Source: Oscillospiraceae bacterium (GTDB taxonomy: Bacteria > Bacillota > Clostridia > Oscillospirales > Acutalibacteraceae). From it: DNA of 38,774 nt. This document shows positions 24,131-32,869 of the stretch, piece after piece (position 1 is the first letter of the stretch; every line of letters begins with the position of its first letter). Position numbers and translations under genes: made by a program. Where the stretch lies: contig CADAER010000008.1 of NCBI GenBank assembly GCA_902787025.1, positions 1 through 38,774 of the forward strand, given 5' to 3'. Under the pieces are notes generated by a model. The model made no database searches and was not told the origin of the DNA. It worked only from the letters and a program-made list of their open reading frames with translations.

Positions 24131-24340
24131 TTTACCTCTCCGTTTCAGAAAAGCGTCATTAATGGAAAATTCAGTACGTTTTATTGGACTTATGCAAAAA
24201 ATCTTTATTTTTTTGCTCTGCGTTCTCAATTCGAATTTGCCCTTATAATTCAAGGGATTCAAAGACTGTTTGACTGAGATTTTGAGGAAAATGGCGAGAA
24301 AAATGAATGTTTTCTGTCATTTGTCCTCATTTTTTTGCAA

Positions 24341-25540
24341 CTATCCCTGCACTCCCCAGTCTTCTTTTATGACGGGTTCAGGCAAATTGAGAACACCATC
24401 CATCAGATAAGCTGACGAAATCTTTGACTTGAAATCAAGATGACTGTAGATATCTGCGGTAGTAGCTATATCCGAATGACCGAGCCATTCCTGTATCTCT
24501 TTTAGCGAAACACCATTGGCGAGAAGCAGAGACGCACAGCTGTGTCTCAGATCGTGAAAGCGGATTTTTCTGAAACCGTTTTCCTTGAGCAACTTTCCAA
24601 ACGCTTCAGTTACATTGTTAGGATTATAAATCTTTCCAATCCCATTTACGAATATATAATCAATATATTCCGTACAGTAGCTTTTACCGCATACTCTTCG
24701 GTTCTCTTCCTGCTGCTCTTTTAACTCTTTGAACGCTTTCTCAAATCTCGGAACAAGCGGCAAGGAACGCAGACTGGATTTTGTTTTAGCCCTATCCTCT
24801 TTTATAATTGTCTGCTTTCCGTCAATTTGCACCGTAGTCAGGATATGCTTGATTGTAATTGTTTTGTTTTCAAAATCAATTGCATCCCATCTAAGACCTA
24901 GCGTTTCACTGCGACGGAGACCATAAAAAGCTGTTACTTGAATAAGTAAACCGAGATAATGATTCTTGGTTGCATCAAATAATGCTTCAAGTTCCTCAAG
25001 GCTGTAGTGCTCTGCAATAAACTTTTGCTTTTTCGGCCTGTCAACTTTATCTGCCGGGTTGAAATCAATCAGATCCATTTTTAAAGCGTATTTCAGAGCT
25101 CTGTGGATATTTGCATGCTCATGGATTACGGTGTTAGGGCTGACAGTTTTCAGTTCATGAGCATAGAACATCTGAATATCCTTTGCGGCAATACTTGCCA
25201 CCGTGAAATCCTTCTTTTCAAAATACGGAACAATTTTATTTTTGACCATACTCGTGTAAGAAGCATAAGTTGTTTTCTCTACCGTAGGACGTATTATCTC
25301 GAGCCAAAGAAGCATATAATCAGAAAACTTCATATCGCTGTTTAAATCACCGGATAGTGATCTGGGCGGTTTAAAAGCTTTTCTTGTTTCAATAAGCATA
25401 TGCTCCGCTCTTGTTTTGTTGCCCTTTGCCGTCAGATACGTAGAAATCCATTTCTCTTTTCGTTTTCTTGTCTGCTCGTCGGTATAGCTGAGTACCATAT
25501 AATAGATATTGTTTTTAATTCTCAAGTGTCCTGCTACCAT
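24341..25540 (-). CDS. Tyrosine-type site-specific integrase
   Basis: This recombinase should integrate and excise the island at the tRNA. The 399-residue protein has an N-terminal arm-binding-type domain (HLRIKNNIYYMVLSYTD, with basic RKRKEKW), a SAM-like core-binding domain (about 70-165) and a catalytic domain with Arg209 (FYGLRRSE), His329 and Arg332 (FHDLRHS), His355 (LGHSDIATT) and nucleophile Tyr365 (ADIYSHL). All catalytic residues are present, so it looks active. GGAGG precedes the ATG at 25540. It points toward the tRNA, as is common for integrated elements. No separate excisionase gene was recognised. Confidence 0.95.
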   Translation of the reverse strand: MVAGHLRIKNNIYYMVLSYTDEQTRKRKEKWISTYLTAKGNKTRAEHMLIETRKAFKPPRSLSGDLNSDMKFSDYMLLWLEIIRPTVEKTTYASYTSMVKNKIVPYFEKKDFTVASIAAKDIQMFYAHELKTVSPNTVIHEHANIHRALKYALKMDLIDFNPADKVDRPKKQKFIAEHYSLEELEALFDATKNHYLGLLIQVTAFYGLRRSETLGLRWDAIDFENKTITIKHILTTVQIDGKQTIIKEDRAKTKSSLRSLPLVPRFEKAFKELKEQQEENRRVCGKSYCTEYIDYIFVNGIGKIYNPNNVTEAFGKLLKENGFRKIRFHDLRHSCASLLLANGVSLKEIQEWLGHSDIATTADIYSHLDFKSKISSAYLMDGVLNLPEPVIKEDWGVQG

Positions 25541-26038
25541 TCATAAACCTCCATTTCATTGATAGCGTAACTGATATTAGACACTCCGGTTGGTAAAAAC
25601 ATTTTACAGTTTAGCCGAAGTGTATGTCAAGGATATCGATATCATAAAGATTCTGTTTTCTCTCTATTTCTTTGTTATCACCAAAAATGTTTTTGCACAA
25701 AAAATCCGAAGCTATCTGTTAAGGGCATAGAAATACCCTATTAAGATAACTCCGGCGATTAGCTCCACGTTTAAAACGGGGCAACTTGCGGTAACTTCTG
25801 AATCTGATCAATTCTATGTAGGTTTTGACAAATTGTGAAGTTTTGAAAAGTAAAAGTAAATACTCTATGCTTTTTTGTCGCTTTTCGGGCGACCATATGA
25901 ATAAAAATATGCGGTATAATTCGCTCAAAGTTGCATTTAGTTTTGCAAAAATCAAATAAAATGAGAGAGTTTTTTTGGACACTAAATGTGTTAGACTGTA
26001 ATCAGCGAAAGAGTAATTTTAAAAAAGGAGATACAAAA
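25541..26038. other. Non-coding stretch between integrase and Sel1-repeat gene
   Basis: No supported gene. It holds an inverted repeat GTAAAA-ACA-TTTTAC (25593-25607) close to the integrase start, a perfect 12-bp palindrome GATATCGATATC (25632-25643), a GTCGC/GCGAC hairpin near 25877-25893, and a lone TATAAT at 25915-25920. The inverted repeat is placed where an integrase operator could sit. A weak TTGGAC-16-TGTAAT pair (25975-26002) could drive the next gene. An 87-codon minus-strand frame here lacks a ribosome site. Confidence 0.5.
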
Positions 26039-26863
26039 ATGACCAACAATGAACTGTATTCACTCATTCAGGAAACATTAACCATTCTTGATGCCGACGA
26101 GCTCCCGCAGGTACATAATTACCTCTTTGATTTAATTGATGAAGAATCAGATCTTGAAGCATCACCATTTGAAATCGCAAACATTCTAATTCACTCCTGC
26201 GATACAACCGAGCCGTTGTCGGAGATAGTCAAAGATTTGGTTATTGAACTTTTTGAAGATGCTTATGCCGAGGGCAATGCCGATGCAATGAACGATCTCG
26301 GCGCAGTGTATTATGACGGTTCAAGAGGATTTGAGCAGAGCTTTGAAAAGGCAGTCGAATACTACAAACTCGCCGCCGAAAAAGGCAGCAGACATGCTCA
26401 GGAAAACCTCGGTTACTGCTACTACTACGGCAGAAATATGCCCGTTGATTATGAGAAGGCGTTTCACTATTTCGCTCTGGGCGCGTTTGACGGTCACATC
26501 ATTTCCCTCTACAAAATCGGCGATATGTATATGAACGGCTACTATGTAGAGAAGAACCCGACCGAAGCGTTTCATATCTACAACAGATGCCTCGAAACAA
26601 TGACCGATGAAGCGGCAGAAATATGCGCCGGTCCCGTTTTCCTCAGAGTCGGCAACGCATTCCTCAAGGGCGAGGGAACAGAAGAAAACGCAAAAAACGC
26701 CCTCGTTTGCTTTCAAAAAGCCGAAGCCTTTCTTTATGATATGGTTGCCGGAGGAAATGTGATGTATAAAAAGAGCCTGCAAGGCGCGATTGACGGCCAG
26801 GCAAAGGCAAGAGCCAAACTCGCCGAGTCCCTGCCGCAGGATAATTGGACATTAGATGATTGA
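26039..26863 (+). CDS. Sel1-like repeat (tetratricopeptide-type) protein
   Basis: The 274-residue protein starts at the ATG at 26039 (AAAGGAG 8 bases before); the longer frame from 25931 has no ribosome site. Residues about 1-75 are an acidic helical N-terminus. Then come four to five Sel1-like units (NADAMNDLGAVYYDG, KAVEYYKLAAEKGSRHAQENLGYCYYYGR, KAFHYFALGAFDGHIISLYKIGDMYMNG). Such helical repeats bind proteins. No signal peptide, so it is cytoplasmic. Its codons are GC-richer than those of the defence genes downstream, so it may have a separate history. It is often seen in islands, but no function can be assigned. Confidence 0.85.
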   Translation: MTNNELYSLIQETLTILDADELPQVHNYLFDLIDEESDLEASPFEIANILIHSCDTTEPLSEIVKDLVIELFEDAYAEGNADAMNDLGAVYYDGSRGFEQSFEKAVEYYKLAAEKGSRHAQENLGYCYYYGRNMPVDYEKAFHYFALGAFDGHIISLYKIGDMYMNGYYVEKNPTEAFHIYNRCLETMTDEAAEICAGPVFLRVGNAFLKGEGTEENAKNALVCFQKAEAFLYDMVAGGNVMYKKSLQGAIDGQAKARAKLAESLPQDNWTLDD

Positions 26864-26870
26864 TAAATAA

Positions 26871-26898
26871 ACAGGCTTCCCTTAACCGGGAGGCCTGT
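26871..26898. terminator. Hairpin between Sel1-repeat gene and the restriction operon
   Basis: ACAGGCTTCCC (26871-26881) pairs with GGGAGGCCTGT (26888-26898), with one G-T step. The plus-strand exit has only a weak T-rich stretch (TTGCTTT). Confidence 0.6.
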
Positions 26899-26950
26899 GA
26901 AATTGCTTTAAATGTAAAAACAGAGGTCTGTTTTTCTGATATTTTGTTTA

Positions 26951-26978
26951 TTGAAATATTACATGCGTGTGCTATAAT
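26951..26978 (+). promoter_or_regulatory. Promoter of the restriction/defence operon
   Basis: TTGAAA (26951-26956), 16 bases, then TATAAT (26973-26978), about 50 bases before the restriction gene. No comparable promoter was seen between the later genes. Confidence 0.65.
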
Positions 26979-27028
26979 AATTATATTATGGGGTAATTTT
27001 ACCTTAATCGCAAATAAGGAGTAAACAC

Positions 27029-28522
27029 ATGCCTTCACTACCTTATGATAAAACAAATCCAATGAGCATAGAACAATATGCCAAGCTACTTATCGGACAC
27101 ACTTTTCAAGATGTGTTGGATGGTAACGTAGGCAAGTGCTCTCCCTCTCAGGAAAAAGCATCTGAATACAGTAATCCAAGCCGAAAAGGAGGACTTGGAA
27201 ATCTTCTTGAAGAAGTTTATTTTGAGTATAAAGCTAACAGCGAGTCAAAAGCGGATTTTGAAGAGGCGGGCGTTGAATTAAAAGCCACTCCGTATGAGTA
27301 TAACAGAAATGGTTCAGCAAAAGCCGGCGAAAGGCTCGTCCTTTCAATGATAAATTACAGCGGAGAAATAGAACCTACTCTTGAAGAATCCCATGTATGG
27401 CAAAAATGCAAATTGATTTTATTAATCTATTATTTGAGAGATAAATCTCTTAAAAGCAATTTGCAATACCCAATTGATTATGTAACTTTGTTTACTCCTT
27501 CAGAAACAGATAAAGCCATTATTGCTAATGACTACAAATACATTGCTGAAAAAGTCATGAGCGGACAGGCAGAAACACTCTCTGAAGCGGATACATTTTA
27601 TCTTGGCGCATGCACCAAGGGTTCAACGGCAGAAAAAAGTATTGTTAAACAGTTCTATCCTCCACACACTCCAGCAAAAAAACGAGCATTTTGTTATAAA
27701 AACTCATACATGACATATGTATTAAATGACTATGTTATGAAAGGAGTTATCACTTATCAGCAAGAAGAGCAATATGAATCTATATTAAAAGATGCATCCG
27801 AACTTGAAGGTAAAACATTTGCTGCTTTTATTGTTTCAAAGATTAACCATTATACTGGATTGACTGATAAAGAGTTATGTTCAAAATTTGATAGACAATA
27901 TAATAATAACAAAGCGCAATGGACTGATTTAGCATATAGAATGCTTGGAATAAAATCAAATAGAGCGGAAGAGTTTAGAAAAGCTAATTTAAAGGTTAAA
28001 GTAATACGCATTGAAGGAAACGGAAAAATGCGAGAAAGCATGTCATTCCCACCATTTAAGTATAAGGAATTAATTGAAGAAGAGTGGGAGGATTCAACCC
28101 TACACAATTACTTTGAAGAGACCCGGTTCTTATTTGTGGTTTTTAAGCGAAGTGGAGATAAATATATTCTCAAAGGTGCTCAGCTTTGGAATATGCCTCT
28201 TGAAGAATTAAATGACACAGTAAAAGCCGGATGGGATTCCATTGTTAATACAATAAAAGCTGGAATCAAATTTGAAATTGTTGAAACGGCAAATGGTGTT
28301 GTTGTTAAAAATAATCTGCCTAAAAAAGCAGATAATGAAATAATTCATGTAAGGTCGCACGCTCAAAAACGTTATTTTAAATTTACAGACGGGACTATTA
28401 TTGGCGAAGGAAACGAATCTGATGCCAATCAGCTCCCAGATGGCACATGGATGCCCCATTACAGCTTTTGGATTAACAACGATTATATTGAAAAACAGCT
28501 TGATAAAAATCTGTTGGATTAA
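27029..28522 (+). CDS. Sau3AI-like type II restriction endonuclease (MutH/Sau3AI fold), predicted GATC specificity
   Basis: The 497-residue length matches Sau3AI (about 490). The N-terminal catalytic domain carries KGGLGNLLEEVYF, then Asp76 and the ExK pair Glu83/Lys85 (GVELKATPYEY), the MutH/Sau3AI PD-(D/E)xK arrangement. The C-terminal half is probably the second, allosteric DNA-binding domain known in Sau3AI. AAGGAG precedes the ATG. A C5-methylase follows 21 bases later, the same order and type as the Sau3AI system, which cuts GATC unless the cytosine is methylated. GATC specificity is inferred from family resemblance. Confidence 0.88.
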   Translation: MPSLPYDKTNPMSIEQYAKLLIGHTFQDVLDGNVGKCSPSQEKASEYSNPSRKGGLGNLLEEVYFEYKANSESKADFEEAGVELKATPYEYNRNGSAKAGERLVLSMINYSGEIEPTLEESHVWQKCKLILLIYYLRDKSLKSNLQYPIDYVTLFTPSETDKAIIANDYKYIAEKVMSGQAETLSEADTFYLGACTKGSTAEKSIVKQFYPPHTPAKKRAFCYKNSYMTYVLNDYVMKGVITYQQEEQYESILKDASELEGKTFAAFIVSKINHYTGLTDKELCSKFDRQYNNNKAQWTDLAYRMLGIKSNRAEEFRKANLKVKVIRIEGNGKMRESMSFPPFKYKELIEEEWEDSTLHNYFEETRFLFVVFKRSGDKYILKGAQLWNMPLEELNDTVKAGWDSIVNTIKAGIKFEIVETANGVVVKNNLPKKADNEIIHVRSHAQKRYFKFTDGTIIGEGNESDANQLPDGTWMPHYSFWINNDYIEKQLDKNLLD

Positions 28523-28543
28523 TTTCCCAAGGGGATAAGTTAT

Positions 28544-29743
28544 ATGGAAAAAACAATTTGTGAACTCTTTGCCGGAGTCGGAGGCTTTCGACTTGGATTT
28601 GAAAGAGAAAACCCTGAATGGAAAACTGTTTGGTTTTCTCAATGGGAGCCAGGCAAAACGAAGCAATGGGCGCATGATTGTTATGTTTCTCATTGGGGAG
28701 ACATTGACGAAAGAACAGGTATTGATATAGGTGAAGTCGATAAGTCACTGATACCCGACCACAATCTTTTAGTAGGCGGATTTCCTTGTCAGGACTATTC
28801 AGTTGCAAGATCTTTGTCCGGCAGCCAGGGTATTGAAGGTAAAAAAGGTGTTCTTTGGTGGCAGATTAGAGATACAATTGAAACAAAGAAACCTCCGTTT
28901 TGCCTTTTTGAAAATGTTGATCGTCTTCTGAAATCGCCGGCATCACAAAGAGGAAGAGATTTTGGTGTAATTCTTGCGTGCCTTGCTCAGTTTAACTACT
29001 CTGTAGAGTGGAGGGTGGTTAATGCAGCTGATTATGGTGCTGGTCAAAGGCGAAGAAGAGTGTTCATATTTGCATACAAAAACAATACTAAGTACGGTGT
29101 TACTCAAAACGGTTTGTCAATTGATGAAATTTTAAAGTCATCCGGATTCTTTGCAAAAGTTTTTCCTATTGAACAAGAAATAAAAATAAGTTCTACTACA
29201 TTTGATTTTTCAGATATAGCATCCATATCGGAGAAATTTGCATTTCAATTTGAAAACTTAGGCTGCATGAGAAATGGAATAATCTATACTACCGATTCAA
29301 AGCCGATAATGGAAAAGCCCATTACGCTGAGAGAAATGGTTGAGTCTGATGTTGATGAAAAATATTACCTTGGAAAAAACCTTGAAAAATGGAAGTATCT
29401 AAAAGGAGCAAAAAAGATTTTAAGAACATCAAAAACAGGTCACCAGTATTATTTCAGTGAAGGTCCGATAGCATTTCCGGACAATCTTGATATGCCAGCA
29501 AGAACGATGCTTACATCAGAGTCTTCGGTTAATCGTAGTACACATGTTATTGAAGACCCGCAGACAAAGCAATATCGTCTTTTAACTCCAATAGAGACAG
29601 AAAGAATTCAAGGGTTTGATGATAACTGGACAAATACAGGAATGCCCGAAAAATTCAGATACTTCTGTATGGGGAATGCGCTAGTCGTTCCAATGATAAC
29701 AAGGATGGCAAAACAGTTAGATCTGATTTTTTCAGAAGAATAA
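28544..29743 (+). CDS. DNA (cytosine-5)-methyltransferase, partner of the Sau3AI-like enzyme
   Basis: The 399-residue protein has C5-methylase motifs in order: I (ELFAGVGGFRLGFE), IV (GGFPCQDYSVA, catalytic Cys82), VI (FENVDRLLKSPASQRGRDF), VIII (GAGQRRRRVFIFAY), a variable target-recognition region (about 195-310), IX (RLLTPIETERIQGF) and X (MGNALVVPMITRM). It should methylate the same site as its restriction partner and so protect the host DNA. The next gene, a sigma factor, starts 48 bases downstream in the same direction. Confidence 0.93.
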   Translation: MEKTICELFAGVGGFRLGFERENPEWKTVWFSQWEPGKTKQWAHDCYVSHWGDIDERTGIDIGEVDKSLIPDHNLLVGGFPCQDYSVARSLSGSQGIEGKKGVLWWQIRDTIETKKPPFCLFENVDRLLKSPASQRGRDFGVILACLAQFNYSVEWRVVNAADYGAGQRRRRVFIFAYKNNTKYGVTQNGLSIDEILKSSGFFAKVFPIEQEIKISSTTFDFSDIASISEKFAFQFENLGCMRNGIIYTTDSKPIMEKPITLREMVESDVDEKYYLGKNLEKWKYLKGAKKILRTSKTGHQYYFSEGPIAFPDNLDMPARTMLTSESSVNRSTHVIEDPQTKQYRLLTPIETERIQGFDDNWTNTGMPEKFRYFCMGNALVVPMITRMAKQLDLIFSEE

Positions 29744-29791
29744 TAGTCGATAAAGGTATGCCAATTTTCATGGTATATATGAGGAGCTTTA

Positions 29792-30883
29792 ATGAATATT
29801 GAGTTAATTTTAAAGCTAATTGAACCATATTCTCGCGGTGGAATGCTAACATATGATGACTTTGAAAAAGCATTTAGCATGTTGTCTCTTCGTGAAAAAT
29901 ATGCAGTTTGCGAAATATTAAATGAGAATGGGTTTGAATTATGTGATGAATATGATGACGATGAAGTTACTTCAAAAGAAGAAAACATGGAAGCGTTTGA
30001 AATATTCTCAGACAACTTTGACGATTTAGATAATGACGATGACGATGTAAAGATTGAACAAAAAGATGAAATTGTTATACAATATTCCAATATAAAGCAA
30101 TCAAATCGGAATCTTATAGCTCTGATTCAGCGAGGAAGCAAACAAGCAGAAAACGATTTATGTGTGAAAAATAAGAATCTTGTAGCAAAACGTGCCCAAA
30201 AATATTTTCAGGTTTTTGGCAACAATCTTGAATTTGAAGACTTAATGCAATCCGGTTTTATAGGGATGATTAAAGCGGCTCGTCGTTTCGATTTAAATCG
30301 AGATAATAGCTTTAGTACATATGCTGTGCATTGGATTGATCAAAGCATATCCAGAGCTGTAATTGATACTGGATTTACCACAAGAATTCCCGTTCACGAA
30401 TTTGATTTTATAAAGAAGGTAGTGCGCTATAACAATGACTTTGACTATATGGGATATGAATATAACGACAGGGTGAAATTGATTGCTGAAGCTTTATGTG
30501 TATCTGAAGAGAAAGTACTTGATACTATGCGTATTTATTCACAATTTTTGAAGCGAGCATCACTTGATGCTCCTGTTAATGAAGATGGAGACACCTGTCT
30601 TGGAGAATTAATTCCATATTATGATGAAATGAACATTGAAAAAACAACAGAATCAGGATCATTAACTGAAGAGCTTAATGATGTATTAAATACTTTACGA
30701 CCTAGGGAGGCACAAGTTTTAAGGCTTAGATTTGGACTTGAGGACGGAACACCGCACACACTGGAGGAAATCGGAGTAGTATTCAATGTTACTAGAGAGC
30801 GTATCAGACAAATAGAAGCAAAAGCTTTAAGGAAACTAAGACACCCTTCAAGAAGCAAAAAACTTAAAGATTTCCTGGAATGA
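29792..30883 (+). CDS. RpoD/SigA-family sigma factor encoded in a defence operon
   Basis: The 363-residue protein has the layout of a primary sigma factor. Residues 13-52 (SRGGMLTYDDFEKAFS... to GFELCDE) resemble region 1.1. Residues 53-93 are an Asp/Glu-rich linker. Region 2 spans about 105-205 (LVAKRAQKYF, EDLMQSGFIGMIKAARRFD, FSTYAVHWIDQSISRAV, TTRIPVHEF). Region 3 is divergent. Region 4 (294-363) is nearly identical to SigA (TLEEIGVVFNVTRERIRQIEAKALRKLRHPSRSKKLKDFLE, shown in parts). Region 1.2 is poorly conserved. In region 2.3/2.4 His180, Asp183 and Ser187 replace residues equivalent to E. coli Trp433, Arg436 and Thr440. GAGGAG precedes the ATG; the helicase starts 9 bases after its stop. 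It could direct polymerase to operon promoters or work with the nucleases. Confidence 0.92.
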   Translation: MNIELILKLIEPYSRGGMLTYDDFEKAFSMLSLREKYAVCEILNENGFELCDEYDDDEVTSKEENMEAFEIFSDNFDDLDNDDDDVKIEQKDEIVIQYSNIKQSNRNLIALIQRGSKQAENDLCVKNKNLVAKRAQKYFQVFGNNLEFEDLMQSGFIGMIKAARRFDLNRDNSFSTYAVHWIDQSISRAVIDTGFTTRIPVHEFDFIKKVVRYNNDFDYMGYEYNDRVKLIAEALCVSEEKVLDTMRIYSQFLKRASLDAPVNEDGDTCLGELIPYYDEMNIEKTTESGSLTEELNDVLNTLRPREAQVLRLRFGLEDGTPHTLEEIGVVFNVTRERIRQIEAKALRKLRHPSRSKKLKDFLE

Positions 30884-30892
30884 GGAGATAAT

Positions 30893-32860
30893 ATGAGCGT
30901 ATTAATAAATGTAATCGGTTCAAAGCCGAAATCTGATGAATATCAATGTGCAGTTAAGCTTAAAAGAATACTAGAAGATGGACTTCCGAAGAACGCTATG
31001 GGCGAAATAGTCCTTCATGCTAATGCAACATTAGTTGGTCAGACTGTTAAGGACATTGATCTTTTAGCAATGGGAACATTGCAGAATTGTTCAATGAATT
31101 TATCAATTACTGATAAGAACAGTGAAATATCAAACGAGAACATAATTATAGATAGTTTTTGCACTTGTATTGAGATAAAGAGCCACAGTATAAACGGAAT
31201 ATTTAGAGAAGGAACGGAAGTATATGTAAAATATGGTGCGGAACAACATTCTGTAACAACGCAATCAAATGAGCAAAAAATATCTGCTAAAAACTTTTTT
31301 TCAAGAATTCTTGGCGGTTTTTCTCCTTATGTTTCTAATCTAATTTGGTTAAATGGTATAACTAAAGATGAGCTCGACAGTCTTTTAAAAATCGAAGGTA
31401 AAATAATGCCCTCGAATATTCTGTCTTGTGAGTTTGAAGTAAAACACTTCATGCAACTATTAATGTGGCAGAAAAGCCCTTCTTTTTATCGGGGTAACTA
31501 CCATTTTGATTCTTGCTTCGCAGGAAAAACAGTTAAGGACTTTCAAAATGCACTTAGTGCACTCGGAAAAGCGAAAAGTTGTATGGGAGAACTTACTAGA
31601 AAACGTATTGAACAAATAACTCAAAAAGCAATATCTTCAAATCTAACAAAACTCGGTGAAGATAAGCTTGTTATATATAGAGGAAAAGCTGGAACAGGTA
31701 AGACGGTTGGGTTAATACAAACAGCAATTGATTTAGTGGATGAGTTTGATGCTCGGGTTGTTATTCTGACTTATAACAAAGCATTGGTTTCAGATATAAG
31801 AAGACTATTCACTTTAGCCGAGCTCCCGGATATGTTTCAAGATTCATGTGTTCATATTTGTACTATGCATTCATTTTTTTACAGAATCATAAACAGCACA
31901 CTATATGACGGAAACTTGAGTGGAGAAAAATTCATTAATAATTATCAAGCATTAATGGTAGAACTACTTGAACTTTTCTCTGATTCTGACGGTAAACAAT
32001 TAATAGATGAAATACTTAGCAAAGACACTCATTTAAATTGGGAATACTGTCTTGTTGACGAAGCACAAGATTGGTCACAAGTAGAGATGGATGTACTTTT
32101 GCAACTGTTTTCTATTGACAAAATCATTGTTGCGGATGGAGGACAGCAATTTGTTAGAAATGAAGAGGTTTGCGATTGGTCTACTGTTTCTTCCAGGAAA
32201 AACGTTAAACTTAAATATTGTTTAAGGCAAAAGAACAATATCGTTAATTTCATTAATCACTATCTGAATAGTATTGGCGAATCAAATCAGAAAATTCTAA
32301 CAAATGACAAGCTTGCTGGTGGAAGAATAGTTATTACGCAATCAGATAATAGTTTGATACCGATGATAAAAGACGAACTCTTATACCTAAAAAAATATGG
32401 TAACATACCATATGATATGATTGTGTTTGTTCCGTCATCATATGTGGAAAAAAGCCCTAGAAGGTTTTCACAAAAGTCATTATTTGAAAAGAATGATATT
32501 ACTATTTGGGATGGTACAAACGAAGAGGAAAGAGAGAACTATTCTTTGCTTGGTGATGATGTTCGAGTCCTTCAATATGAATCCGGTCGAGGATTAGAGG
32601 CATGGGTTGTTATTTGTGTTGACTTTGACGAATATATTCAAGAAAAAATCTCTCAGTTTGATAACAGCAAATCAACCAACAAACTATTATTAGAAAGCGA
32701 AGATGACTTGAAACTAAAGCATTTAGTTAACTGGTCTTTGATTCCATTGACCCGTGCCATAGATACTGTTGTAATTACAATAAAAAATCCTACTTCTAAA
32801 ACAGCAACGATTTTAAAAAGAATCGCAGAAGAAAATCCGGATTATATAACTATCAAATAG
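30893..32860 (+). CDS. NERD-type nuclease domain fused to a UvrD/Rep-like superfamily 1 helicase
   Basis: The 655-residue protein begins with a nuclease-like domain: a possible conserved Glu early on, then KDIDLLAMG (Asp56) and CIEIKSH (Glu94, Lys96), the PD-(D/E)xK pattern of NERD domains. The helicase part has Walker A GKAGTGKT (264-271), motif Ia VVILTYNKALVSDIRR, Walker B DEAQD (389-393), Gln-containing DGGQQF, and C-terminal VLQYESGRGLEAWVVI and PLTRAIDTVVIT. This is the layout of NERD-helicase proteins often found near defence genes. AGGAG overlaps the stop of the sigma factor gene. Another helicase follows 9 bases later. Confidence 0.88.
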   Translation: MSVLINVIGSKPKSDEYQCAVKLKRILEDGLPKNAMGEIVLHANATLVGQTVKDIDLLAMGTLQNCSMNLSITDKNSEISNENIIIDSFCTCIEIKSHSINGIFREGTEVYVKYGAEQHSVTTQSNEQKISAKNFFSRILGGFSPYVSNLIWLNGITKDELDSLLKIEGKIMPSNILSCEFEVKHFMQLLMWQKSPSFYRGNYHFDSCFAGKTVKDFQNALSALGKAKSCMGELTRKRIEQITQKAISSNLTKLGEDKLVIYRGKAGTGKTVGLIQTAIDLVDEFDARVVILTYNKALVSDIRRLFTLAELPDMFQDSCVHICTMHSFFYRIINSTLYDGNLSGEKFINNYQALMVELLELFSDSDGKQLIDEILSKDTHLNWEYCLVDEAQDWSQVEMDVLLQLFSIDKIIVADGGQQFVRNEEVCDWSTVSSRKNVKLKYCLRQKNNIVNFINHYLNSIGESNQKILTNDKLAGGRIVITQSDNSLIPMIKDELLYLKKYGNIPYDMIVFVPSSYVEKSPRRFSQKSLFEKNDITIWDGTNEEERENYSLLGDDVRVLQYESGRGLEAWVVICVDFDEYIQEKISQFDNSKSTNKLLLESEDDLKLKHLVNWSLIPLTRAIDTVVITIKNPTSKTATILKRIAEENPDYITIK

Positions 32861-32869
32861 GAGAAAAAC

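Noticed and set aside
24077-24262. 61-codon minus-strand frame after the tRNA
   Set aside because: It overlaps the tRNA 3' end and terminator and is a Lys-rich translation of AT-rich DNA.
25719-25982. 87-codon minus-strand frame, considered as an excisionase
   Set aside because: Starts at GTG without a Shine-Dalgarno sequence, and the product has no helix-turn-helix or Xis-like features.
26871-26898. Possible second attachment site
   Set aside because: The inverted repeat bears no resemblance to the tRNA-Ser 3' end and sits like a hairpin between transcripts.
26321-27062. Two minus-strand frames opposite the Sel1-repeat gene
   Set aside because: Antisense shadows; one also crosses the hairpin and the operon promoter.
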